Positions 56,668 through 64,000 of a stretch of 64,000 nt of DNA are shown piece by piece. Numbering within the stretch: the first letter of the stretch is position 1; the number at the start of each line of letters is the position of its first letter. The notes under the pieces are model-generated. The model did not search any database, was not told the DNA's origin, and saw only the letters and a program-made list of their open reading frames with translations. Source of the stretch: Bacillus sp. HSf4. Its GTDB lineage: Bacteria; Bacillota; Bacilli; Bacillales; Bacillaceae. The position numbers were made by a program, and so were the translations under genes. Location: positions 3,453,501-3,517,500 of the forward strand of contig NZ_CP120679.1 in the NCBI RefSeq assembly GCF_029537375.1. Reading direction: 5' to 3'.

Positions 56668-56919
56668 ATCCAGAATCAACAGGGAATGACAACCCCGCCG
56701 CCCGTCATTTCGACAAAGGATCATTTATATTTACAGGATATGCTGCACTGGAATTTGCTTGCGATGAAAAAAGCACGCTTTTTGGCCGACCAGTGCCAAG
56801 ATATGTCGCTTAAAACAGAGCTTGACCGCGTCGGACAAATGCATCATCACCACTACGGAGTGATTTTAGAGCAGCTCAGGAACAATCAAGCGCAAAATCC
56901 GTCGGCATACATGCAATAG
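56668..56919 (+). CDS. CotF-like spore coat protein without an obvious NTG start
   Basis: At least 77 residues (from ATG 56686), probably 83-84. The body DHLYLQDMLHWNLLAMKKAR and VGQMHHHHYGVILEQL is typical of helical CotF/YusN-group spore coat proteins. A perfect AGGAGG at 56654-56659 points to ATC at 56665 or 56668 (IIQNQQGMTTPPPVISTK), spacing 5-8; ATG 56686 is 26 bases away. No ATG, GTG or TTG occurs in frame between the upstream stop and 56686. Initiation at ATC is plausible but unproven. Confidence 0.7.
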   Translation: MQNQQGMTTPPPVISTKDHLYLQDMLHWNLLAMKKARFLADQCQDMSLKTELDRVGQMHHHHYGVILEQLRNNQAQNPSAYMQ

Positions 56920-56930
56920 GAGGAAATGAA

Positions 56931-57275
56931 ATGAATCAGCAGCAAAACCAGCAGAAAATCGGCAATCAGGAAACACCAGTGCCTAATACGAGCGCGATGA
57001 ATGACAGGGATTTCGTCAATGAGCTGTTAACAACTGAAAAGTATATGACGGCCTCATATTCCACAGCGCTGAACGAATTGAGCCATGAGTCGCTGTACCA
57101 GGCGATTCAGCCGCTGTTCAACGAAGCGCAAAACAGCCAAAGAAGGCTGTATCAGCTCATGTTTCAAAACGGCTGGTACAAAGTGGAGCCCGAAGAGCAA
57201 CAGAAAATCGCGCAGTCGTATCAGCAGTTTCAATCCACACTTCAAAACCAGTCGCCTTACCAGCAAAACCGATAA
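56931..57275 (+). CDS. yusN: Spore coat protein YusN (CotF family)
   Basis: 114 residues from ATG 56931 behind ATAGGAGG. CotF-like domain (NDRDFVNELLTTEKYMTASY, then ALNELSHESLYQAIQPLF), with Gln/Asn-rich ends. Forms part of the spore coat. Follows the other CotF-like gene by 11 bases; the two are probably co-transcribed in the mother cell. Confidence 0.87.
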   Translation: MNQQQNQQKIGNQETPVPNTSAMNDRDFVNELLTTEKYMTASYSTALNELSHESLYQAIQPLFNEAQNSQRRLYQLMFQNGWYKVEPEEQQKIAQSYQQFQSTLQNQSPYQQNR

Positions 57276-57286
57276 AGCGAAAACCA

Positions 57287-57319
57287 AGCAGAGATTGCTC
57301 CAAATCTCTGCTTATTTTT
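57287..57319. terminator. Bidirectional terminator between yusN and yusU
   Basis: AAGCAGAGATT / AATCTCTGCTT with a 6-base loop and T-run on plus. On the minus strand the stem follows the yusU stop. Confidence 0.88.
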
Positions 57320-57554
57320 CGGCGCGGTGGGCTTCATTCATTTTTTTGATGCTTTGGATGACTTCTTTGATGTCGCGCTTTGCGTCTGGATATGCTGCAT
57401 TCCAATGCTTGGCGAGCGGCGGCATGCTTTTGGCGATATGGGTATAGATGATCCACATCTTCACCTGTTCTTTCAGCTCTTCATTCGTTTCCCCCAAAAG
57501 CAGCTCCGTATACTTTTCAACGAGTCCGTCCAGCTGCTGCTCGAGTTTTTCCAC
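57312..57554 (-). CDS. yusU: YusU family small protein (DUF2573)
   Basis: 80 residues, helical and soluble (EQQLDGLVEKYTELLLGETN, KMWIIYTHIAKSMPPLAKHW). Function unknown. It starts right after the siderophore-reductase gene ends (ATG 57554, stop of the previous gene at 57555), so it may be the last gene of the iron-uptake operon. The matching B. subtilis gene also sits beside yusV. Confidence 0.82.
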   Translation of the reverse strand: MEKLEQQLDGLVEKYTELLLGETNEELKEQVKMWIIYTHIAKSMPPLAKHWNAAYPDAKRDIKEVIQSIKKMNEAHRAEK

Positions 57555-58304
57555 TCATGACACCCTTTCTTTCCGCTTATTTGTCGGGCATGTGCTGCAT
57601 TTGCGGCCGCTTTTGTCCGTCGTGTAATATAAGCAGCAGGTAGCCCGTGTCCGATCTTTCACATCGCGGCCGGGGTAAAACCTGTTCAGCGGGTTTTCTG
57701 CAGCGCCCTCTTCAAAAAGGTCGGGATGTGCTTCATATAAAAGAAAATGAAAATCCGAGGCGGCCCGTTCCTTCACGTTTGAATCCGCGGTCTCAGTCTG
57801 AAGCGTTTCATACATCCAATACAGGTAAATCGCAATGTTTTCCCAGAGGATATGCTTTGAAATCGAGCATGCTTTGCGGCAGGAAGCGATCAATCGGCCG
57901 ATATGATTCCTGAAGATGTCTTCCGTTAGTGTTTGAAGCGCATTTCTGCGGTTTTCCCCCGCAGGCTCTGCTCCCTCGGCAAAATAAAACGAAGGCAACC
58001 ATCCTTCATCATCGGGATCAATTTCCCATGATACGGAGGAAGCCTCGGTTGGCAAGCGCTTTCCGTAAACGGTAAACAGGTAGAAATGGAGGGCCGCCAG
58101 CATACCGCAGCGCTTGATGATCATGGAAGCGGCGACTTTTGGATTCGGAGCGTTGAGCCGGTCTTTTATATCTTGCACATAGCTCCCTAAAAAATCCTCA
58201 TCTAATAGCTGGCTGCCTTTGACAGACAATGAGGAGCCGGTCTGCTTCGTTCCCAAGCGAAAACGAAGCAATGACTCAAGCTCCTCTTTGTTCAGATTAA
58301 GCAT
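57555..58304 (-). CDS. FhuF-type siderophore-iron reductase
   Basis: 249 residues. The C terminus carries the FhuF [2Fe-2S] signature [17 protein letters not shown] (CC-x10-C-x2-C). FhuF-like proteins reduce ferric hydroxamate in the cytoplasm to release iron. The middle region ([40 protein letters not shown]) matches the IucA/IucC-related FhuF fold. It overlaps the upstream ATPase gene by 8 bases, so uptake and reduction are coupled. Its own cluster presumably depends on Suf. Confidence 0.85.
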   Translation of the reverse strand: MLNLNKEELESLLRFRLGTKQTGSSLSVKGSQLLDEDFLGSYVQDIKDRLNAPNPKVAASMIIKRCGMLAALHFYLFTVYGKRLPTEASSVSWEIDPDDEGWLPSFYFAEGAEPAGENRRNALQTLTEDIFRNHIGRLIASCRKACSISKHILWENIAIYLYWMYETLQTETADSNVKERAASDFHFLLYEAHPDLFEEGAAENPLNRFYPGRDVKDRTRATCCLYYTTDKSGRKCSTCPTNKRKERVS

Positions 58305-59115
58305 GGGACTCAGCCACCTGCTGTACGATACATCTTCCTCTGCCGTATGGAATGCAGTGCGGCGTTCCGAAAAGCGGATCTTTCGTCACTTCGCAATCCA
58401 TCTCAAAAACGTCCTGAACAAGCCGGCAGTTGATAATCGATTCCGGCCGGCCTTCCGCGTAAATCTGCTTATCTTTAATGGCCACCAGGTGATGGGCATA
58501 GCGGCAAGCGAGATTTAAATCATGAAGCACCATGACAATCGTGCGTTTTTCGTGTTCATTCAATTCAAACAGGAGATCCAGAATTTCGATTTGATGGGTC
58601 ATATCCAAGTATGTTGTCGGTTCATCCAATAAAATGATATCCGTTTCCTGTGCAAGCGTCATCGCAATCCAGGCGCGCTGGCGCTGGCCGCCGGACAATG
58701 AATCGACCGTGCGCTCGGCAAGCTCTTCCATCCTTGTCGCCTTCAAAGCCTTGTTTACGGCTTCTTCATCTTCAGCCGACCATTGCTTGAGCCAGTTTTG
58801 ATATGGATACCGCCCCTGCTTGACGAGCTGGAGAACCGTCAAGCCTTCGGGTGCAGTCGGACCTTGGGGCAGAATGGCAAGCTCCTTCGCAACTTCTTTC
58901 GTCGGCAGCTTGGCGATGGAGCTGCCTTCAAGAAGCACTGAACCGCCCTTTGGCTTCATCAAACGTGCGAGAGACCGAAGGAGAGTCGATTTACCGCAGC
59001 CATTGCTGCCGATAAACACGGTGATTTCACCTTTTGGGATCGTTAAGTTTAACTCATCAATAATGATTGTTTCTCCATAACCTAAGCTTAACGTTTCTGT
59101 TGAAATGGCACTCAT
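58297..59115 (-). CDS. yusV: Siderophore ABC transporter ATPase (YusV/FecE-like)
   Basis: 272 residues. Walker [21 protein letters not shown], signature [18 protein letters not shown], Walker [12 protein letters not shown]. Iron-siderophore/B12 type ATPase. In B. subtilis YusV powers several siderophore transporters (bacillibactin Feu and the hydroxamate Yfi system). Here the gene lies inside a complete transport operon. Confidence 0.9.
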   Translation of the reverse strand: MSAISTETLSLGYGETIIIDELNLTIPKGEITVFIGSNGCGKSTLLRSLARLMKPKGGSVLLEGSSIAKLPTKEVAKELAILPQGPTAPEGLTVLQLVKQGRYPYQNWLKQWSAEDEEAVNKALKATRMEELAERTVDSLSGGQRQRAWIAMTLAQETDIILLDEPTTYLDMTHQIEILDLLFELNEHEKRTIVMVLHDLNLACRYAHHLVAIKDKQIYAEGRPESIINCRLVQDVFEMDCEVTKDPLFGTPHCIPYGRGRCIVQQVAESHA

Positions 59116-59132
59116 AAATGAAATCTCTCCTT

Positions 59133-60188
59133 TTATTGGTTTCTGCTTTTATACAGCAAGTAGATAAAGTACGGGGCGCCGATGGCAGCGGTGAAAACGC
59201 CCGCAGGCACTTCAACTGGTGCAAAAAGCGTTCTCCCGATGATATCGGCGATCAGCACGAGCAATCCTCCAATCAGCGCAGCCACCGGCAACAGCGCGCC
59301 GAACGACGAACCGACAAGCCTCCTTGCGATATGCGGAGCCATCAGCCCGACAAACCCGACCGTTCCTGAAAACGCGACGGCGATTCCGGCAAAAGCCGTG
59401 CTCAAAAGCAGGAGCAAAAAGCGATTCCGCTGAACAGAGCTTCCCACGCCTGTCGCAAGCTCCTCCCCAAGCGTCTGAATATTGATGTTTCTGGCGGTGA
59501 TGACACAAATCAGCAGGAGGATGAGCGCAACCGGGATTAAAATATTCACATCCTGCCAGTTGGAACCATATACTGATCCGGTAATCCAAACGTTTGCCTG
59601 AGATGTTCTGTATATCGGCCCTTTGATCATAAACAATGTCGTCAAGGACTTGGCAAGCATTGAAAAACCAATCCCGATCAGCACGAGCCGAAAGGTTGAG
59701 GCGCCGTTTTTATAGGACAGAAAATAGACGATCATTCCGGCAAGCGCCGCGCCGACAAATGCGGCGACAGGGAGCCAGCTGATGCTGACGATCAGCGCAT
59801 TGCTTTTATCTGAAAACAGCATTAAAAACAAGACAACAGCGACAGATGCCCCGCCCGTCACACCGATGATGTCGGGGGAAGCAAGCGGGTTGCGGATGAG
59901 CCCTTGCAGGATCGAGCCGGCTGCCGCCAGACAGATTCCCGCAAACAAAGCCACCAAAATCCGCGGCATTCTGAAGGACATGATGATCAGCTCATCCGCC
60001 GGATCTCCCATTCCGAAAAATGTTTTCGCGACTGTCCCCGGAGAAATAAAACGCTCGCCGATACCGGCGCTAAAGACGATTGCACAAGCTGTCAGCAGCG
60101 CCAAGATGATGAATGAAAAAAGCGCCTTTCGTCCGATTAAAAATGAAATGCTTCCTTTTCCAATCCTCAGTTTGCGATAATTTTTCAT
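59133..60188 (-). CDS. Siderophore ABC transporter permease (YfhA/FhuG-like)
   Basis: 351 residues, about nine to ten helices, FecCD/BtuC family. The family segments [20 protein letters not shown] and [20 protein letters not shown] are present. The ATG overlaps the stop of the upstream permease gene by 4 bases (ATGA), after GGGGG. Partner of the second permease in a heterodimeric channel. Confidence 0.9.
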   Translation of the reverse strand: MKNYRKLRIGKGSISFLIGRKALFSFIILALLTACAIVFSAGIGERFISPGTVAKTFFGMGDPADELIIMSFRMPRILVALFAGICLAAAGSILQGLIRNPLASPDIIGVTGGASVAVVLFLMLFSDKSNALIVSISWLPVAAFVGAALAGMIVYFLSYKNGASTFRLVLIGIGFSMLAKSLTTLFMIKGPIYRTSQANVWITGSVYGSNWQDVNILIPVALILLLICVITARNINIQTLGEELATGVGSSVQRNRFLLLLLSTAFAGIAVAFSGTVGFVGLMAPHIARRLVGSSFGALLPVAALIGGLLVLIADIIGRTLFAPVEVPAGVFTAAIGAPYFIYLLYKSRNQ

Positions 60189-61186
60189 TTTTGGAACCCC
60201 CTTCTCGCAACATACACAAAGAGGGGTGTTCCGATGATGGCCGTCATGACGCCGACCGGCACCTCTTCAGGCATAATCAGGTATCTGGCGCCGATATCAG
60301 CGACGACAAGCAATATTGCGCCCAGCACGGCACAATACGGAAGGATCCAGCGGTGATCGTTGCCGACGATATATTTCGCAAAATGCGGTATGACAAGCCC
60401 GACGAAGACGATCGGCCCGGCAACAGCGACGGAACCGCCGGCCAGCAGGATAATCGCCAACGCCATCAGCGCTTTGATCAGCCATGTTTTCTGGCCGAGG
60501 CTTTTGGCCACATCTTCCCCCATCGTTAAGACATTGATTTTTGATCCAAGCAGAAAGCTGATGATGAATGCCGGAACGATATACGGGAGGACGGTCGTCA
60601 AAAGGCTCAGGTCGCGTCCCTGGACAGAGCCGGCGAGCCAAAACAGCGCCTGTTCGAGCGCCGCCTCATTAACTGAAAGCAGCCCTTGAGTCAGCGATGA
60701 AAACATTGCTGACATCGCCGCCCCCGCAAGCGTCAGCTTCACCGGAGTCAAGCCTTCCCTGCCAAGGGAACCGACAAAATAGACGATTAAAGCGGTAACG
60801 GCAGCGCCCAAAAATGAGATCCAGGCGATCACCTGAAGCGAGCCGACATGAAAGAAAAACAGAGAGCAGACAACAAAAAAGCCGGCTCCTGCGTTGACAC
60901 CGAATATACCGGGCTCAGCCAGGGGATTTTTAGTCATCGCTTGCATCAATGCCCCGGCAACCCCGAGGGAAGCCCCCACAGTTGCGGCAATCAGCGCGCG
61001 CGGTAAACGCACGTTTCTAAGCACAAGATGTTCATTGGATCCGCTGAAATCGGTGAACGCCTTATAGGCCATCGACCACGACGTATTCGTATAGCCGTAT
61101 ACGACACTTGCGCAAAGTGCGGCAATCAGAAGCAAAATAAAGGACAGTAGTACGATTGTTCTATATTTATTCGTTCTTAAGAGCAT
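60185..61186 (-). CDS. Siderophore ABC transporter permease (YfiZ/FhuB-like)
   Basis: 333 residues, FecCD family. Conserved motifs RLPRALIAATVGASLGVAGA, NPLAEPGIFGVNAGAGFFVV and GPIVFVGLVIPHFAKYIVG. First gene of the minus-strand half of the iron-uptake locus, divergent from the binding-protein gene with a Fur box between. Confidence 0.9.
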   Translation of the reverse strand: MLLRTNKYRTIVLLSFILLLIAALCASVVYGYTNTSWSMAYKAFTDFSGSNEHLVLRNVRLPRALIAATVGASLGVAGALMQAMTKNPLAEPGIFGVNAGAGFFVVCSLFFFHVGSLQVIAWISFLGAAVTALIVYFVGSLGREGLTPVKLTLAGAAMSAMFSSLTQGLLSVNEAALEQALFWLAGSVQGRDLSLLTTVLPYIVPAFIISFLLGSKINVLTMGEDVAKSLGQKTWLIKALMALAIILLAGGSVAVAGPIVFVGLVIPHFAKYIVGNDHRWILPYCAVLGAILLVVADIGARYLIMPEEVPVGVMTAIIGTPLFVYVARRGFQK

Positions 61187-61249
61187 AGATTAAAATTCTC
61201 CTAGTCTGACTGGAAACATCTACGGTTATTGTATCAGATATCAATGATC

Positions 61250-61266
61250 TTGAAAATCATTTTCAA
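61250..61266. promoter_or_regulatory. Fur box between the divergent siderophore-uptake genes
   Basis: TTGAAAATCATTTTCAA is a perfect 7-1-7 palindrome (TGAAAAT-C-ATTTTCA) close to the Fur consensus, with TGAT-rich sequence on its left. It lies between the divergent permease and binding-protein genes, so one site can repress both directions when iron is plentiful. Confidence 0.85.
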
Positions 61267-61337
61267 TTAACAATTGACAAAATTCCTGCTGAAAATTATG
61301 ATCATGATGAACAACAACATTCTTTGGGAGGACAAAC

Positions 61338-62315
61338 ATGAAAAAATGGACAATGCTTGGTTTCATCGCTATGTTAGCGATTTCACTTCTTGCGGCCTGC
61401 AGCGCCGGTAATGAAGACTCTTCAAACGGTGCAGACAATAAAAAGACGATAACCGTTAAACACGCTATGGGTACAGAGGATCAGGTCCCGGCCAATCCAA
61501 AAAGGGTTGTCGTACTGACAAATGAAGGAACAGAAGCGCTGCTGAAATTGGGAATTAAGCCTGTGGGTGCAGTCAAATCCTGGACAGGCGACCCTTGGTA
61601 TCATCATATTAAAGACGACATGAAAGGCGTCAAAGTGGTCGGCCTTGAAGGCGAGCCGAATATTGAGGCGATTGCCGAATTGAAGCCTGATTTAATCATC
61701 GGCAATAAAATGAGGCAAGAAAAAATCTACGACAAGCTGGAGAAAATCGCTCCGACCGTTTTCTCTGAAACGCTCCGCGGCGAATGGAAGGACAACTTTT
61801 CCCTCTATGCAAAAGCGGTAAACAGAGAAGAAAAGGGCAAAGAAATTTTAGAAGATTTCGATAAAAAGGTCAGCGAATTAAGCGATAAACTCGGTGATCA
61901 AAAGAAGAAACGAGTCTCAGTTGTCAGATTTATGGCCGGCCAATCAAGAATTTATTATAAAGATTCATTCCCGGGGATCATTTTGCAGCAAATCGGCTTC
62001 AAGTTCCCTGAAAAACAGGAAAAGCTGTTTGCAAAACAAGACGACAAGTTTGCTTTTATGACGGAAAACAAGGAATCGATTCCTGAGATGGACGGAGATG
62101 TTCTGTTCTATTTCACATATAAACCTGCGGAAAGCAAAAAAGATGCAGAAACATGGCAAAACGATTGGACAAGCGATCCGCTTTGGAAAAAGCTAAAAGC
62201 AGTGAAATCCGGAAACGCGCATGAAGTCGATGATGCCATCTGGACGACGGCAGGCGGTGTAAAAGCGGCTTACCTGTTTCTTGATGATATCGAAAAATAC
62301 TTTTTGAAATCTTAA
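61338..62315 (+). CDS. Siderophore-binding lipoprotein (YfiY-like)
   Basis: 325 residues, FhuD/FecB-type periplasmic-binding fold. Signal KKWTMLGFIAMLAISLLAAC with lipobox LLAAC. The family sequences PKRVVVLTNEGTEALLKLGI and LKPDLIIGNKMRQEKIYDKL are clear. The whole sequence is closest, by my reading, to B. subtilis YfiY, the receptor for schizokinen/arthrobactin-type hydroxamates. RBS TTTGGGAGG. Divergent from the permeases. Confidence 0.9.
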   Translation: MKKWTMLGFIAMLAISLLAACSAGNEDSSNGADNKKTITVKHAMGTEDQVPANPKRVVVLTNEGTEALLKLGIKPVGAVKSWTGDPWYHHIKDDMKGVKVVGLEGEPNIEAIAELKPDLIIGNKMRQEKIYDKLEKIAPTVFSETLRGEWKDNFSLYAKAVNREEKGKEILEDFDKKVSELSDKLGDQKKKRVSVVRFMAGQSRIYYKDSFPGIILQQIGFKFPEKQEKLFAKQDDKFAFMTENKESIPEMDGDVLFYFTYKPAESKKDAETWQNDWTSDPLWKKLKAVKSGNAHEVDDAIWTTAGGVKAAYLFLDDIEKYFLKS

Positions 62316-62325
62316 ATCACACTAA

Positions 62326-62359
62326 AAAAGGAGCATTTCCGCTTTGGAAATGCTCCTTT
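62326..62359. terminator. Bidirectional terminator between the binding-protein gene and yusW
   Basis: AAAGGAGCATTTCC / GGAAATGCTCCTTT with a 5-base loop. A-run on the left serves the minus strand; it touches the yusW stop codon. Confidence 0.9.
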
Positions 62360-62807
62360 ATGATTTTCCGGTATACCGTTTTGCCGTTCCGTCAGGCCAT
62401 TTAACCTGCAGCTGAAACCGGTCATATCCTTCATCCAGATTAAAGGCTTCCAGCACATAGCGGATGACGTCTGACTGCGAATCGGATTTGGCGATTGATA
62501 GCTCGCTCAACACCATCTTCATTTCGTTCAGCGCTTCTTCTCCCTCGCGATCCAGATCGTTCAGCCTGTCGATGATTTCAGCTTCTTCCCGCTCTTGTTT
62601 TGCGTAGCTTGCTTCAAATGTATTATGTTTGCCGTCACCGTAGCTCACCTTTAACACAAACCGGTCAAAGGGAATGCTGTTTACATCCGCAACAGGGGCG
62701 TCCTTTCCGATTGTTTCCTCGCCTTCCGCCTGCTGTTCGGCAACGGACTGACACCCGTTTAACAAGACGACGGACACAAGAAAACAGGCGATCCGAAAAA
62801 CGTTCAT
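62358..62807 (-). CDS. yusW: Lipoprotein YusW
   Basis: 149 residues from ATG 62807, eight bases after AGGAG. Lipoprotein signal NVFRIACFLVSVVLLNGC (lipobox LNGC). Mature region is a YusW-type domain with acidic spacer (EQQAEGEETIGKDAPVADVN) and the core FDRFVLKVSYGDGKHNTFEA, ending FQLQVKWPDGTAKRYTGKS. Unknown function; membrane-attached outside. Position between siderophore genes and yusX as in B. subtilis. Confidence 0.82.
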   Translation of the reverse strand: MNVFRIACFLVSVVLLNGCQSVAEQQAEGEETIGKDAPVADVNSIPFDRFVLKVSYGDGKHNTFEASYAKQEREEAEIIDRLNDLDREGEEALNEMKMVLSELSIAKSDSQSDVIRYVLEAFNLDEGYDRFQLQVKWPDGTAKRYTGKS

Positions 62808-62888
62808 ACAGTTCACTCCTATATGGACATTACTATTAGCTATGTCCAGTTTGCCGTAAACTCATGCAAACAGGAGGAATCTCACTTT

Positions 62889-64000
62889 TTAAGTCAGCGC
62901 TAAAAATGCTTCCGCATCCCGGACAGCCAGCTGAATGGCGTCTTCCCAAAAGCCCCGCTGTGTCAAATCAGCGCCGAGATGCTTCATCGCCAGATCTTCA
63001 ACCGTCATGGAGGCTGTATCTTTTAAAAGCGCGATATATTTTTCCTCAAACGCGCGCCCTTCTTTCAAAGCCTGTGCATAAATACCGAGCGAAAACAAGT
63101 AGCCGAACGTGTAAGGAAAATTGTAAAACGGCACAGATGTAATGTAAAAATGGAGCTTGGAAGCCCAGAAATAAGGATGGTATTCCCCAAGCGCCCCGCA
63201 AAACGCTTCTTTTTGCGCTTCTTCCATCAGCTCATTCAGCTTGTCGACAGAGACGACCCCCTTTTTGCGTTCCTCATAAAAGCGGGTTTCAAATAAAAAT
63301 CTCGCATGGATGTTCATAAAGAAAGCGACGCTCCGCTGTACTTTGTCTTCCAGAAGAACGAGCTTTTCCTCATCTGAATCAGCTTCTTTCAAAGCGGCAT
63401 CGGCCACGATCATTTCCGCGAATGTTGAAGCCGTTTCCGCCACATTCATCGCATACGCCCTGTTCAGCGGCCTTTCGCCAAGGATGGTTTCCTGGTGAAA
63501 AGCATGGCCGAGCTCGTGCGCAAGTGTCGATACATTCGACGGACTGCCGGCGAATGTCATAAATATCCTCGATTGACCGCTGTCCGGGAAGTTGGCGCAA
63601 AAGCCGCCTGGACGTTTGCCTCCCCTGTCTTCCGCTTCAATCCATCTGTCCTTGAACGCCTTTTCCGTAAATGCGGACAGCTTTTTGCCAAACTTGTCAA
63701 ACTGGCTGGTGATAAAACCGGCCGCTTCATGATACGAATATTCCTTTGCGGCAGAGCCGATTGGAGCATCGACATCATACCAGCTCAACCGATCCAAACC
63801 AAAAAGAGACGCTTTCCGCAAAAGGTAGTCGGCAAACGGCTGTTTATGATCGATAATGACCTCCCACATCACATCAAGGGTTTCCTGCTTCATCCGGTTG
63901 ACGTCAAGCGGCTCCTTCAGGACACTGTCCCAGTCCCTTGCCTTATATACGTTCAGTCTGAAGCCCGCCAGGTGATTCAGGGTGCTGCTTAATAAATCGG
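62889..64000 (-). CDS. yusX: Oligoendopeptidase F family M3 metallopeptidase, 5' part outside window
   Basis: About 370 C-terminal codons visible. The frame stays open to the right edge (STLNHLAGFRLNVYKARDWD precedes the first internal Met), so the start lies beyond 64000; family members are near 600 residues. The zinc motif LAHELGHAFHQE (HExxH) and the third ligand region NVAETASTFAEMI are present. Cytoplasmic oligopeptidase cutting short peptides. B. subtilis YusX is the positional homologue. Confidence 0.92.
   Translation of the reverse strand, partial: DLLSSTLNHLAGFRLNVYKARDWDSVLKEPLDVNRMKQETLDVMWEVIIDHKQPFADYLLRKASLFGLDRLSWYDVDAPIGSAAKEYSYHEAAGFITSQFDKFGKKLSAFTEKAFKDRWIEAEDRGGKRPGGFCANFPDSGQSRIFMTFAGSPSNVSTLAHELGHAFHQETILGERPLNRAYAMNVAETASTFAEMIVADAALKEADSDEEKLVLLEDKVQRSVAFFMNIHARFLFETRFYEERKKGVVSVDKLNELMEEAQKEAFCGALGEYHPYFWASKLHFYITSVPFYNFPYTFGYLFSLGIYAQALKEGRAFEEKYIALLKDTASMTVEDLAMKHLGADLTQRGFWEDAIQLAVRDAEAFLALT

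Overview
The window looks like a Bacillus licheniformis-group chromosome (B. licheniformis, B. paralicheniformis or a close relative). The gene order follows the B. subtilis stretch hom-yutH-yutG-yutF-yutE-yutD-yutC-lipA-yunA-F, puc, yurI-frl, yurR, suf, yurZ, metNPQ, yusD-I, fadNAE, yuzL-yusN and yusU-X. Protein sequences are very close to B. subtilis, SD sequences are strong AGGAGG types, and GTG/TTG starts and sporulation genes are frequent. No rRNA, tRNA, CRISPR array or prophage was seen.

Layout. 1-8.2 kb: homoserine dehydrogenase (cut by the left edge), a D-2-hydroxyacid dehydrogenase, spore-coat yutH, pgpA (yutG), a short IS1595-like element with a passenger lipoprotein, the yutF-yutE-yutD operon, yutC and lipoyl synthase. 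8.4-17.1 kb: spore endopeptidase lytH, an NSS transporter with its 33-residue partner MetS, yunB-F, a 190-bp-type structured repeat, and a membrane protein divergent from a TetR regulator. 17.1-26.2 kb: ureide (allantoin) degradation pucF-pucG-pucH with regulator pucR, a frameshifted membrane ORF, a YfcC carrier and a degenerate TrpD2-like protein. 26.3-33.1 kb: secreted nuclease bsn and the complete fructosamine operon frlBONMD with its GntR regulator. 33.1-38 kb: an accessory patch with xanthine-dehydrogenase remnants, yurR, a DMT transporter and two related secreted proteins.

38.2-48.3 kb: sufCDSUB Fe-S assembly, a czcD-type zinc exporter, yurZ, and metNPQ behind a SAM-I riboswitch. 48.4-57.6 kb: yusD-G, gcvH, yusI, the FadR-controlled beta-oxidation operon fadNAE, and small spore proteins yuzL and yusN. 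57.6-64 kb: a complete Fur-controlled hydroxamate-siderophore uptake system (binding protein, two permeases, ATPase, FhuF-type reductase), lipoprotein yusW, and an oligoendopeptidase (yusX) cut by the right edge.

Most of the window is ordinary core genome. The accessory signals are the IS1595-like passenger element at 3990-4983, the xanthine-dehydrogenase fragments at 33.2-34.4 kb, the pair of secreted proteins at 36.7-37.8 kb, the frameshifted ORF at 23.2 kb, the structured repeat at 15.7-15.9 kb, and two small genes that seem to lack a standard start codon. I did not find a clearly new multi-gene system. The passenger element is the strongest candidate for something undescribed.
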